Shown here: positions 11,106 to 24,387 of the stretch, in pieces
Layout: every line of letters starts with the position of its first letter
Numbering within the stretch: the first letter of the stretch is position 1
NCBI RefSeq assembly: GCF_009727055.1
Contig: NC_052353.1
Location: forward strand, 39,323,038 to 39,387,037
Source of the DNA: Benincasa hispida
Lineage: Eukaryota > Streptophyta > Magnoliopsida > Cucurbitales > Cucurbitaceae
Length of the DNA stretch: 64,000 nt
Direction: 5' to 3'
Position numbers and translations under genes: made by a program
The notes under the pieces: generated by a model
Database searches by the model: none
Seen by the model: the letters and a program-made list of their open reading frames with translations, nothing else
What the model was told of the DNA's origin: nothing

Positions 11106-13988
11106 ATGGAGGAGTTTGAGAGTTTTCCGTACAATGTGTACATGGTCGAACTCCTCTCTCGAGACTTACTACGAATTATCAAGTTTGGCGCCTACCTCAT
11201 TACCATCGTCAATTCCTTCTCAGTCGTTGTTCAGTCATTTTTCCTCGGCATTTTTCTCATCTATGCACCTTCGTTAATGAAGGTAAATGGTTCGAATTAA
11301 GATACACAATCACGTTTATGGTTGTGATATCGAAAAAATGACTTTCATCACTTCTCCATTCTGTAAAATCTGATTCTCTAGTATAAGACTTCATTACTAT
11401 TGGGTGCTAGGAGTTAGGCCACTTCAAGATCCATCAGTATGTTAAAAAAAACAGAGCAAAACAAAACCCAATATAGATTCTGAATATATGTATGATTCGT
11501 TTTCTAGACCAACTTATATAATTATCTTGTTTCTTTCAGAAGAAGAGGTAATTTTTGGTTTAGTGGAGATTAGGTTTTGGGGAAGGGATCATCAGAAAGA
11601 GAGTTTAGATTCTTTCATATAGTGGAACAAAATCCAACTTTCAAATAGAAGAGTCTTAAAACAATCATAATTACTAATGAGGATTTGGTTTTTGCCACTT
11701 TCAAAATTCATTTGTTATTCAGTAAATTGTTGTTTGCAAAATTTGATTCTAGAAGCTATGATTTCATTTTGATTTAATTTTATTAATGAAAATCGACTAT
11801 GCTACCAACTGTTATACAAACAAAGTGATCCTAATTCGTTCATGTTGGGACATGAGGAGTGGGGGTGTCCTTGTGCAAAAGGGTTTGTACAAGATCAGAC
11901 CACGAAATCAGTCACTCTTACTTTATAACGTTGTTTACTATTTAAGACTAACTATTTCAAAGCGATGACCTAGGTAACTTGATCTTAATCCTGAGCTAAC
12001 TATGAACTCCTATTTATTTGAAATTATTCTTAGATTTGCGTAGGTGAGGGTTGGCTCAAGCTCAATAACCTCCCATTTCAGGGGTAAGGCCGGATAGATA
12101 GTTGGGGACGTAGGGTGCAAGATGAAATTCACTCCTAACTGCTTTTAGGGATAATAGAGAGGTTGTTCCCTTATATGCTGATTTTGGGTCTTGAACAAGG
12201 GGCCCCACCCTCTCATTGGCCCGAGAGGGACTCGGTTTTGTTGATTGGATCACAAAACAATTATCCATTAGGGGATCATTGGGACTTAAGAAACAAGAGG
12301 TAATTTCAGGGGTAAAACAGAGATTCGACCCAACCGTTATTACGAACAACTTGTAAGGGTTAACTTACTAATCATGGTTATATCGAAGACATAATATATC
12401 TATAGTGAGGGGAGTTCAACTATGGGTAGTGGAGTGACCCATTAGTTAACGAATGGGGGTTAGTTTTGTCTAATGGGTTTAGTCGATTAATCTTAGATTG
12501 TTGGAGCCTATGATCTGTAGGTCCACGAGGTCCCCCTACTAGCTTAGAAATGGATTAGCTCTAGAGTAGCAAAGTTAATTTGAAACGTTTAAATTAGAAT
12601 TAAACGGAATTAGAGAATATATATATCCATATAATTTAAATATATGAAGATGGATTTGTGTAAAATTAATTTAATATTGGATATTAAATTAATTAAAATT
12701 ATTTAAATTGTTTAAATAATTATTTATTAATTTTATTAGAAAATGAATTAATGAAATTAATTTGTAAAATTAATAAATTTTGATTTTGGAAATAGAAAAT
12801 TAAACAAATGGAAAAATGGGTTTTTCTATCTTCATCTTCAAGTAGCTACACTAAACCCACCATCTTTGTCTTCAATTACTCCAAGCATGATTTGCAACTC
12901 ATGCAGTCATTCTCATTGCATGATGGTCTGCAATATATTGAAGAGATTAGAGTGAATTTGAGACAATGCATCCGATAGAATTTTAGTTGAAAATTCGTGT
13001 GAAGAAGGTGTTTTTCCTTTGGGTTGCTGTTGTGAGTATTCTCCAAGTTCCATTTATTCCAACTCATTTTGAGTCCCACAACTCAATCTAGAGCACCAAG
13101 AGAATAGTAGGGAAGACCTTGTGGTGGTCTGTACAAAGATTTGGAGAGGTTTTGTAGCTGAAAATTAAGATTTCAAAGGTTTTTCAAAGGTATGTCTTGA
13201 AACCCATTAATTTCTGCTATAGCATGTTTTCGTTTCTGCCAAAATTAATCAATTAAAGTGCTTATCGATCCTCATCACTTCCGCTACGTGCTGGTACAAT
13301 CCAACAGTGCTAAGGTACTATAACTTTGAGAAGAGATCAAGGGAGGAAGGTGTTCTTGAGCAACAATAAGATACTAGAATTTGAAAGCTTGTTTAACTTC
13401 TTTTTGTTAACTTTCATATTCCATTATTGAAAGTGAAATATTTAATTTGTGTAGCTTTTATTTTTCTATGAATTAGGAATAGACATGAATTGAAATGCCC
13501 TATTTAGGCATCAAACTTCAATAATCGATTTTTTAATGTTTTGGGGGAAGCGAGGGAACAGAATATGAACCAAAATGTTGAGAAGAATAGTGCATAACTT
13601 AACACATTGTAGTATTGAATCTTTTTGGGCAAAGCAAAAAAAGAAAGTGTTTTTGTATTTTGCCATCAATTTTGAACCTAACAGACTATGAAATGACTAA
13701 TCTCTATTGATTTGCATTATATGCCCGTTTCTAATGTCAGAGAAACACAAATGAAATGCATGTACTATAACAATTTGAAATTTTTTTAAAGACAAGTATG
13801 TGAATTATATTAATGGGGACGAAGAAAAGAATGTTATTTTCCAATATTTTATCGTTAAAGTTTTCCTTTTTTATCAACAGGCTCTGGTATCAAAATATGG
13901 GAGTCGAAAAATAGGAGGATGGCTTGCAGTAGGGCTCATCCTACCTTTTATTGGGAAAGGAGAAAAAGTAACTAGGTTGAACAAATAA
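11106..13988 (+). CDS. Small putative membrane protein, two exons
   Basis: I do not recognise this protein. Proposed exons are 11106-11282 and 13881-13988, joined in phase 0 across a GT-AG intron with a strong donor (AAG|GTAAATG) and acceptor (TTATCAACAG|G). The product would be 94 residues: a polar start (MEEFESFPYN), a long hydrophobic stretch (about 25-58), a basic loop (KYGSRK), and a second hydrophobic stretch (about 72-86) before a basic tail. The start was chosen because MEEF follows a likely 5' leader; an in-frame ATG at 11016 would add 30 low-complexity residues. A 1.5-kb LTR sits in the intron and the locus lies inside a possible CACTA element, so it could be a captured fragment. 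Function unknown. Confidence 0.4.
11840..13307 (+). mobile_element. LTR fragment inside the intron of the small gene
   Basis: In + orientation this matches the conserved middle block of the other long LTRs ('gacccattagttaacg', 'gtccacgaggtcccc', 'ggggtaaaac'), but with substantial divergence and no CGATCG-motif cluster. The 5' edge is truncated near 11840; the 3' edge is placed at ...CAATCCAACA (about 13307). No internal coding region accompanies it. Confidence 0.55.
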
Positions 13989-14543
13989 TTTAGGTCACTT
14001 TTTAATTCTCTTTTTTTATTCATGATACAATTTAGTCTATTATGTCTTAGAAATGAGAAAATTGAGTTACAGAACGGTACGAAATTTATAGGAAATTTTG
14101 AGATTATTGTGTTTGTTCATTTGGCTTACTGCAATTTTAGACTCTAATTTAATTATGATTTAGTGATGTTTTTCGAAGAGTTTACAATTGTTGATAAAAA
14201 TTACATCCGAAGACTTTAATCTTTGAAACTAGTATTATAAGTCTCCAAATATAATAAAAAAACTTTGAAAAAGAACATTTGGCAATAAATAATCATCGAT
14301 GAATAATTTGACAATTATCAAAGATACGTGACCTTAGAAAAATAATTATTTTTGAAGGTTAATAAACCTTTGGAAAATTATAATTTTCAAAGGTAAGTAA
14401 ACTTTTGAACAAGTTTTTTCAATGGGATCTATTTTGACACTTTTTAAAGGTTAAGATAACCTTTGAAAAAAGATGTATCGAATATCTATTAAATGTTTTT
14501 TCGAAGGTTGTGATCGTCGAAAATGGTCAACTTTATTGTAGTG

Positions 14544-17329
14544 ATTTGGAAATAAGTTAGCTTATTTTTCTTTATTTGAAAGCAACTTTATAACTTTTGT
14601 GTATGTAACATTTTATTTAGAAAGAACACATAATAATAAGTTTTGGGTTAAAATACTATTTTGATCAATATATTGTTATCTCATGCCATTTTAATTTTGT
14701 ATCTTGTAAATGTCTATTTACCTTTAAAGTTACTTTTTATATAAATCGGTCAAATATAATAAAAACAATTTTCATGCAAAATAAAATAAAGCCAACGTGA
14801 ATTATGTTTTCAAAATTTACAATACAAAAGTTAATAGAGATCTTTCTTTATAGAATAGTTAACACTAAATTCATAGCAAGGACATTTCAAGAGATTTATG
14901 TAAAGTACGAAAACTAAATTTAAACATTTAAAAAATACAAAGACTTAAATAATATGAAACCCAAGAAAATAGGAATAAAAATTAATATTTTAACTTAAAA
15001 TTTAGAAAGAAATATCTTTTTGATCTTTAGTTTTATGAAGATTTTCATTTGGTTCATCGATTTCATAGGTTTCAAAAGGATGATTTTTTACCTTTGAATT
15101 TTTTTTTTTTTAATAATACCTTTGAGTTTTTGTATAGTTTCCATTTAAACCCAATGAATTCGAAGATTTTAAGCTCTTACTCTTAAATTTTCACTAATAT
15201 ATCATATTGAGTGTAACAAAAAAAAAAAAAAAAAAACTGAAAATCCAAACCAATCCACTGGTCTGATTTAATTTATTAGTTAGACATCTTGATTTATATT
15301 TGGAGATAACAAAAAAGTAGTTCAAATCGATTTTTAATTGAAATTTTTAATTAAAATTGATGGTATATATGAACCCTTAAAAAAGTCTATCATTAGGTAT
15401 ATTTGTTGTTTAGGAAAAAAAAAACCATTTTTGTGATATATATATATATTTGTTAGTTTAGGAAAAACCAATTATTATGGGGCTTATTATATTTGTTACT
15501 AAGAAAAGTACCAAGAAAAAAGCCTAATTTCAATAGGTAAAAAGGAAATAAGACTCAATATTAATTTTAAAATAGCAAAAAAGACCAATTCAAACAAAAG
15601 TGGAAATAAAAGTAAACAATTAGAAGAAGAAAAATGAAAATGCAAAAAATTGAGAATCAAAGAGAATCAAAACTCTCTTCTTCCTAAAATCAAATGATTC
15701 AATTTAGTTTCTAATTGATTTCAAAATCGACAAAACTGAATCGATTTAATTCCTAAAACTAAGAAACAAAATGAAAACTAATTTTTTCTCACAAATTTAA
15801 TATAGGGATTCTTATCCCTTATTCCAATTCTTAAATTAGAAAACTGTCTCCCAAACGGAAGTTATATCTTTAGTTTGCTATAATTTATTTTGAACTTTTT
15901 TGTTACCTCTTTCTCACGTCTCACCCCTTGATTTATTTATTTATTTTGGGCACTGCCTTTTTGGTAGCTAGCATGATGTTTATTTGATGGTACATAAAAG
16001 TTTAAATGTTAAATAGCCAAAATGTGTAGATTCGACGTATGTTTATATACTATTGACATTGAAGTTAGAGGATTGATCATCCACCTCACTTATTGTCAAA
16101 AAATTATAAATTTAATTTTTGAACAAGTTATGTATATTACGTTCTTAAGCTTTAAAATTTGTCTAGCTAAAAGTCATTGAATTTTCAATTTTATATCTAA
16201 TCGGTCCTTACCATTTTACCCTATCAAACAAGTACTTATGTGGCATGGTGACGATATAATGTGAAGATTATGTGTCAAAGGTAATTTGTCATAGTAAGTT
16301 ACAAATTCCTATATTTTAGCATCTTTCATTTTCTACCTTCTTTAGAACACTTTCAAAGCTGGTTTTTATATTATTATAAAAGAAAGTTATATTATTTACC
16401 AATATTGATATTCGAATCCTTCTATGCAAGACACTAAAATTTATTATTAACTATTAACTTTGTTGTTTTTCTTTTTTTAATACAACCATTATGGAAATGA
16501 GGATTGAACGTGAGTTTATTTTTACTTTTGACTTTGTTGTTATAGTTATATTAACCGTGACATTACATTTGATTGTATAGTAAATTTTTTTTTAAAAAAA
16601 ATTACATGAATTATCCTTTAATGATGATGTAAATTAAATATATATATTGAATAAGAAATTATTTTTATCATTAAATTACGTGTTTAGTTTTAAAATTGTA
16701 AAAGTTGTATTTATTTGATCAATGAACTTTAAAAAGTGTAAATTTAAACTTTTAATTTTGTGTATATTAAGTCTTAAACTTTCAATTTTGACATAAATTT
16801 TTAATTTTATATCTAATAGATTAATTAATTTTTTAAGAAATATTATGTGAAGAAGATATTGGACATGAACTTGAAAAATCAAATCTCTATAGAAATTTTT
16901 AAAATTCAATAATCTATAAGACACAAAATAAAAAAAATAATAATAAATAAAAAAAAAAGTAGTTTTCTTTACTCATTTTAATATATATCCAAAGTTTTAA
17001 AGTAAGCCCAACAAAAATTCTAGATCTTTCAGTAAACCTAAACGTACATAATAGATAAGATAACAAACAAGAGGTCACTCTTGTGGAATTCAATAAATTA
17101 TGATAATAAATAAAGCTCAAATTTAATGAAAAAAGAAATCCATTGGACAATATGTATAAGAAATGAGAATGATGTAGATTAGGAATCCCATTTTAAAAGA
17201 AAAATGTAAAAGGAAGAAATGATGTGTTGTATAGTTATACCCAATTTCTTCAATTTGTTACCTAAGCAATATGGTACTACTTTATCTCCAAACGGAAAAT
17301 ATGCAAAAAGACAAGAATGATGTATGTGT
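14544..17329. other. AT-rich intergenic DNA, no gene seen
   Basis: Frames here are short and of low complexity. I see homopolymer runs (poly-A near 15215-15235) and no recognisable element boundary. Confidence 0.5.
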
Positions 17330-17723
17330 TAGTAAATTTGAGAAGCACAACGATACACAACGAGAATGTGGGTACCAATAAAATATAATATAATAATAAA
17401 AAAAATCAAACATAATATATAAATAAATCAAATTAAATTAAATTAACAAAATATGAAATAAGGAATTTCTCTAAAATCTCCACTTTCTCCAATTTTCATG
17501 AATTTTGTCCAATGTGTGTGTTCCAAAATCTACCAAATGACACTATTTACAAGCAATTTGACAAGTAAAAGGTTGATTACATAGACACTAATATTGTGTA
17601 ATGTTGAGACAACCAATATGATATTTCATATTATTCTTTCTATCAGTCTCAATATGATAATCATTGAAAATGCATTGTCAATATGATAACCATTGCAACA
17701 TGTATCTTTAAAATTAAGTAGAT

Positions 17724-17942
17724 TTATCTTTGATTGACTAAAGAAAATGAATTGTCAATTGTAAATTTTGTTCCTCTAGACAAAATAATATTTGTTTTTC
17801 CAAAGCCTTCAACCATGTTTGTAGAACTTGATATCGTATGGACTTTTCCTTCCAGCATTGTCAGTTTGGAAAAATATTTTATACTTGTAAATATTGTATG
17901 TGTAGTTGCACTGTCTGCTAGACATAGGTCTTCTTTACTCAT
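17724..17942 (-). pseudogene. Copia family 3 protease fragment (copy 1)
   Basis: The minus-strand frame MSKEDLCLADSATTH includes the DSA-type aspartic protease motif of this copia lineage, followed by GFGKTNIILSRGTKF. It closely matches 45270-45482 of copy 2. It stops after about 72 residues, where the rest of pol is missing. Confidence 0.75.
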
Positions 17943-18182
17943 TTTTTAGTCACCCAACATATAAAAATAATCTAAATTTCATCATTAAAAGCAATAAGAA
18001 AAACAAAATTGGAATATACAAATGTTAACATCTACTAAGAGAAGAAAAAAAGCATGGAGATGAATAAAAAAATATTAAATCTAGATATTTTCAAAGTCAA
18101 ATGAAACACTTGATATTCCATCAATTCTACCGATTTTCTCTTCAGGAGATTTGAAAAAATGTGTCACATCCAAGTATGTTAT

Positions 18183-20163
18183 TGAAGGAAATCGACACTC
18201 GAGATTTCCATGAACAGCGAAACAAGACAATCCCAAATTACAATCATGAATCAACAATACATTTACAGTTGACTTCAAATATAAACGGTTATGCAAATTA
18301 CAGAAAAATTACAGCATGAAACAATACAAATGTACAAAGAGAACTCTACGCACATATGCAGAAACGTCTCCACGCTCCGATGTGCGACGCAGATCGAACA
18401 ACCGCAACCACGAGCGCTTGATCTACACGATCGCAACACCGCACAAACAAGGCACGAACACTTCGCGCTCGTTCTCAACGATCTCCTTAGTCAAGAACTT
18501 CTCCACAACACGAACTCCTCTGCAACACCACGAACGGACTCTTCCAAAGCACCACGAACGCCCTCCGGAAAATCTCGACGGTGTCAAGCTGAGTCTGACA
18601 CCACCAACATGCAACCTTGGTATTCTTGGTGTGAGAATCTAGAGGGTGGGCTCTGTTCGGACTTGGTGTGAGGAAAATGAACAGAGGAAAGACAGATCGT
18701 GTACACGACTAGGCAAGTGGGAAAAGTCAGAGACCTATCGTATAGGTCGATGCCCAATCGTTTAGATAAAGCTATGCGATCATCTAGCAAAAGCTATACG
18801 ATCGTTTAGCTCAACAGACTCTACACGATCGTTTACCTTAGGCCAACGATCGTTTAGCAAAGCTATGTGATCGTTTAGCTAACACCTGCACGATCGTTCC
18901 GGCCGTCGTTTAGTAAATCTGTATTTACTTGATGACTTCCGTGAGTTTATTTTCGCCGGAGAGAAAACTCAAAAACTTTTCAAACTTTTGTGAAAACTTT
19001 TTTTTTTTTCAAAATAGGAAACCGGTTTCCTTTTAAACTCACGGTTACCATGATCAATAACCACCCACTATTTTGGTTATTTAAAAGAAAAAGTATTAAT
19101 TATCTAATAATTAATATTATTATAAACATAAATGATAACCAATTTATCATACTATATTTATAACTTATAGTTTTAATATTTCATCTCAACATAATAAACC
19201 ATAGTTCTTTTCCTATTCCATGGACTTAATGTAAATCTCATTTACATCAATCCTCCACTAAATGTATCTTATACATCATACCGATTATATCATATATAAT
19301 CAAGATACCTCTTGTCAATTTGAATATTTAAAATCAACACCAAGAACTTGATCCTTCAACATGAATCCAAGCTACCAAGGGGACCTCATGGACCTGTAGA
19401 TCCGAAGCTGCTCCAACGGTACGTGAATAACTGACTAAACTCTTTAGTCACGGGATCCACCATCCGTTAACTGTCAGGCACTCCACTAAAGACCGACAGC
19501 TGAACTCTCCTCACTATAGATATATTATGTGTCCATCTTAACCAATCAGCAGTGCGACAACCCTTCACAGATTGCTCATAAGTACAGTTGGGCCAATAAC
19601 CGTTATGCCTCTGTAGTTACATTTGTCTCCTTAAGTACCACTGATCCCTCTAATGAACATAAATCATAGTCCTACTATGACTGAGTATTCTCTTCCAAAG
19701 AAAAGCTGTGACCACTATGTTTAAGCCTCTGAATCAGCCCTTAAGGGAGCAATCTCTCTACTTATCCTTGTTTCGGGAAAGAAGTGAATTTTATATTGTG
19801 GATTGAGTTCCCAGCTCCCAGATCAGACAAGTCCCCAAAAAGGTAGGCATGTTGAGTTGGCAATCTGGTCACTCTCACTCATACTAATCAAAGGACCGCC
19901 CTCAAAGGCAGGAGTTCACAAAACACTCAGGATTGAGGTCGTGTCACCTATGGTCATTTAGGTGAGATGCAAGTCTCTAGTATCAATGGCGTTATATACA
20001 GAGTCTAGTCATCTCGTGGTCCAGGTCTTATACAAACTCTTTGTATAGGACACCCCTACTCCACGTCTCCACATGAATGGTCCGGATCAACCATCTGTAG
20101 TAGTTTACGATACTTGCAAACCTCTACAAAACGGGTCGTATCCGTAGTGTCACCAGGATCCTG
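18183..20163 (-). mobile_element. Nested long-LTR fragment, minus orientation
   Basis: It shares the conserved block (19380-19640), the end regions and the CGATCG-motif cluster (about 18740-18910) with the other long LTRs. The LTR start (about 210 bp, present at 54560-54772) is missing. It splits the copia family 3 copy 1 sequence; compared with copy 2 (about 45712-45750) the host sequence resumes at 'aaattttgcttc' right of 20168. GTATG occurs at both junctions (18174-18178 and 20164-20168) but an intact target duplication cannot be proven because the LTR is incomplete. Confidence 0.65.
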
Positions 20164-20760
20164 GTATGCAAATTTTGCTTCCACATTTTTCCCTTTTTCC
20201 TTCAGGGAAGCTTGATAGAGATCAACTAAGTGTTTTGACGTACAACAGGTATGTGACCAATGCGTAGTCATTCCGCATCGAAAAATTTATTTTCAATACT
20301 TTTTGAACTCTTATCTTATGGAGCTTTTCCTATGTGATTGTCATTTTGTGTGGTTCTTTTGAAATTTGAATTATTAGAACGACCACCACGAAAATAATAA
20401 TAATTTCTTCCTCTGCCACAGTCATGACCTCGACCGTGACTACGACCTCAACCACAATTATTAACATTCACAGCATTCACTTCAGGGAATGGTGGTATTC
20501 CAATTGGTCGAGAATCATGATTTTTCATTAGTAACTCGTTATTATGTTTGACCACGTGAAGACATGAAATTAGTTCAGAATAATGTTTAAAACCTTTCTC
20601 TCGATATTGCTACTGCAATCGCATATTTGAAATGTAGAAAAATGTTTCTCTAACATATTGATTTAAAATTTTGGGGTCTCAAGTGCATCCATTTACGACG
20701 AACTTTAGGAAGAAAATTTGTTTTATGATGACCACATTTTTATGACATCCAGGTGTATTT
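20164..20760 (-). pseudogene. Copia family 3 gag/zinc knuckle fragment (copy 1)
   Basis: Minus-strand pieces include the zinc-knuckle-like WSHTCCTSKHLVDLYQASL segment (20160-20270), with an Arg/Gly-rich stretch upstream (near 20400-20460). The same order occurs in copy 2 at 45740-46394. Frames are interrupted and the first gag part is deleted. Confidence 0.65.
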
Positions 20761-21270
20761 TGGCATCAAATACTAATGATAAATAATTATTATCATTAAT
20801 ATCAAATGTTACAAATTCTAATTTTATAATATTTTAATAGTAGCACTATTACAAAATATTATATTTATATTTGAAATTTATTATATATCAAATATGTAAA
20901 ACTACATTTAATTAATTAATTATAACAAAGAGAGAAAAACTGACATACCTTTAGGACCTACCTTTAACGAGAAAAACGACGAAAACTCATAAATTTAAGG
21001 AGCACAAATGTGCACAACAAGAACGTAGATACCAATAAAATACAATATTAAAATAAATATAATATAATATAATAATAAAATAAATAAATATTAGAATAAA
21101 CGAAAAATAATACAAATAAAATAAAATAAATTAACAGAATATGAAATAATGAATTTCTCTAAAATCTCCCATTTTCTCTAATTTTCATGGATTTTGCTCA
21201 ATGTAGGTTCCAAAAATGTGTAGATTACATGAACACTAATATTGTATAATGCTGAGACATCTATTATTAA

Positions 21271-24200
21271 AATATTTATAATAATATGTATTTGTACCCG
21301 TTTTCTTCAACTTACAAACCTAAGCGTTGTGGGACAAGGACTACTACAAATCTCCCTACCCTTTTTTTATGTAAATTTTCATGTTATGAACTCATTTTAT
21401 TTTTGTTAAAAGTTAAAATTTGTATTTTTTTTTTTTTTTGAGATAGGTTAAAATATGTATAAAATAATATGTTTTTTTTTCTAGAAAAGCAATCAAGAAA
21501 CAATTATAAAGACATCAAAGTCGTATCTGCCTCGACTATAATACAAAGCCAATTGGAAAAATTGTCCTAACAACCTTGAGATTCTTCGTATAAAATAATA
21601 TGGTATAAAATAATATGTTATAAATTATATGATATTGTAAAATTATAATTATATAAATTTGGTTAAACTTAATATTTAGAGGGTAAAGGTAGGAGCATAT
21701 GAATTCCAAGGTGCATTCACATGTTATTATGAATTCTAATTGAAAATAAAATAAATTGGAAAGAAAACTCACCAAAATTATCTTTAATGGTCGTTTGGTT
21801 TGAGAGTTTTTTGGATGAAAATTGATAGATGCATCTAAACTTATATTTGTTTCACAGTTTTCAACATTTTGTCTAGAATAAACAATTTCCAAAAATCATC
21901 TTATTCCACATATAAGAGCTTTATTTTCACTATTAAAACGATAAGTTTTCTCTTTTCCCTAGTTCTTTTATTTTTCATTTTAGATATAATTTTATTTTAA
22001 ATATAGTTAATTAACTATATTAATTTAACCAAATCAATATAAATATTTTTCAATAAGTAAATAATAATCTATTAAAATATTTACTCATTTTATTTTAAAA
22101 AATTATTAAATTGTTGCAATTACTTATTTACATAACTATTAATTAATTGGTTCACAATATCTTAAATATATTTAATTAGTAAACTATAATTGTTTAAATT
22201 TAGTTAGTACAAAAATTTATTTTTCAATTGTAATATTTGATTACATTGTTTTTTTTAATCAAATAATTATTTATTGAAATTAATTCAAATTTGGTCACTC
22301 ATTATGAACCTATAATCATGATTCATTAACTATACTCGGTTAATTATTCATTGTGATTAATTTTTATCACTTCACTCATTATTAATATAACATATTTATA
22401 TATAAAAAAAATCAGTATTCCTTATTAGCATATCATATTTTTATCTCATTTTTCACTTTTTTATATAATATATTATTTATTAAAATATATTTTTATATAT
22501 TATTTAATTAAAATTAAATTACTAATATTGAATTTAATGAATTAAAAATATTAACTAAAGTAATATGACATTCAATATAAAATATATTAATTGATTAAAT
22601 TTAATGATAAATTACTCCATTTTCAAATCTTGTATGAGAATCTAATTTATTGTTTTTTGTTTTAAATACGAATCTACTTTATTTGTTAATTATCTTTAAA
22701 TAACAATTTGACAAATATCAAACACATTTTGGAACTCGGAACCTAACATACCATACGTGGGCTTACCGAACCTAATTAAAAAAAATAATATAAAATAGAA
22801 AACTTTTTTTTTACACTAATAGGGAAAAAAAAAACTTGGATCATTAATATAAAAAAGTGACGTAAAATTCTGTGTAGAAAATCACTAATTTCAATCAATT
22901 TAATAATAAAAGTCAAAGCATATTATGAGTAATTCAATGAATCTAAAAAAGTATGATTATTCCAATAAAAGTTTATATACATATATTATTAAAGCTTCGT
23001 CCATTTCATAATGGTCATGGAGAAATAAATTTATTTTATTAATATTTCTTTTAAAAAAAAATACTGAAATAAAAATTGAAACCCATATCAAATCATAGTA
23101 CAATAATAACTGATATGTTATCTTCTAAACTATACACTATTTGATTTAGTTTGATTAATTTTTAAAATACCAACTTCTTAAGCTCTCCATCAATTTTTTC
23201 TTTAGAAAGAAAAACTCTCCATCAAAAATTGATTCCGTTTAAAAAAAAAATGATACTTTATTTGAAAATTGATTTTAAATTTAGTAAGTAACAGCTCATT
23301 TATTCATGTTCATCCCAAATTTAGAGATGGGTTCAACTCCAAAGAAATTACTGGATGAAGAATAGATCTCTTCTTTTTTTTTTTTTTTTTTTTTTTTTTG
23401 TAATGCTTTATTTATTTATTTTATTTTTTTTAAAAAAATACCTCCTTTAGTTTCAATTCCCCTTTTATAGGAGGATGAATCATGAAACACACATACAACT
23501 CCATAAAAAGAAATCCAATAAATTTTAGGTACTATGGATCCATGAAATAAATCAATATAAAAAATATCTTTTTTTCCTAAATTTTGGGTTTAATTTTCTA
23601 TTGAAAAAAGTTAACACATTTATTCAAGTTTTGAATTTGATTTCAATTAGCCTAGGTTTCAAAAGAATATAACGTCCTTTGATTTTTGTTTCAATTTGAT
23701 TATTTAAGTTTCGTGATTTAGACTTTTAGTCTTCATTTTTGAAGTCAAACTAAAGCTCCATTTGGAGCAATGAGTAGAATTTTTAAATTACAAATAACAT
23801 GTGAAAGTTAATAGTAGTAGCTTTTAATTCTTTTTTAAAAATTTGTTGATTTTTTAACCATTTAAATAAATATATTAAAAATACTCTTTCATATTAATAT
23901 ATTTTTCACATATATTTTTAAATTTTAATTGATTGAAATTCAAATCATATAAAATTTTAAAAGATATATATCGTAATTAATTATCAATATGAAAATAATT
24001 AAAATAATTAAGTATATTTAGTTCATATAATTGAATCAAACCAATTTAGTATTAGTTTATCCAACTTTAGTTTTTTCTAATTTAAAAATAAATTTTACCA
24101 AACACAAATTTACTTTTTTTTTACAATTTATTTTTCAGAAAACAGAATTGTTTTAAAGGCTACAATAACCCAAAGCCTAAATGTGTAATATTTAGACCAA

Positions 24201-24387
24201 ATGAAAACTACATAAAAAAGATATATTTTTTTTCTGTAATAAAATAGGAATAAAAGTACTGGGCAATATCCATTATCCACATCATCTTAGTTTTGAGATT
24301 TTTATTTCAAAATTATTTATTTATTTAAATTTAGAATCTTTATGGAGAACCCCGGGAACAGCGTGGAGTTTTCAAACAAATTCGAAC
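21271..24387. other. AT-rich intergenic DNA upstream of the protease gene
   Basis: No coding similarity is seen. It includes poly-T at 23374-23399. No clear promoter element for the protease gene could be fixed beyond general AT richness. Confidence 0.5.

Larger units (their letters stand above)
10358..14543. mobile_element. Possible CACTA-like DNA transposon
   Basis: The right end, reversed, reads CACTACAATAAAGTTGACC, close to the CACTA-superfamily terminus. The left end has ACTACTATAAAAATT at 10359. Both ends carry subterminal copies of ACCTTTGAAAA and its inverse TTTTCAAAGGT (left 10450-10530, right 14340-14480), a CACTA trait. The first base of the left terminus is T rather than C, and a 3-bp target duplication is not evident. 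No transposase is visible, so it would be non-autonomous, with the 11106-13988 gene as cargo or as the interrupted host gene. Confidence 0.4.
17330..21270 (-). mobile_element. Copia family 3, copy 1: internally deleted element
   Basis: Two similar AT-rich LTRs in the same orientation bracket the segment: left about 17330-17640, right about 20990-21270. Both contain 'ggaatttctctaaaatctcc' or a near copy, and 'aacactaatattgt'. Only gag/zinc-knuckle (20170-20760) and protease (17724-17942) parts survive; integrase, RT and RNase H are absent. A long-LTR fragment (18183-20163) is nested between gag and protease. Copy 2 at 41489-47140 shows the fuller layout. Confidence 0.65.

Noticed and set aside
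18291..18671. 126-residue + strand frame and overlapping frames
   Set aside because: It lies inside the nested LTR; open frames on both strands come from locally higher GC content, and related LTRs do not conserve them.
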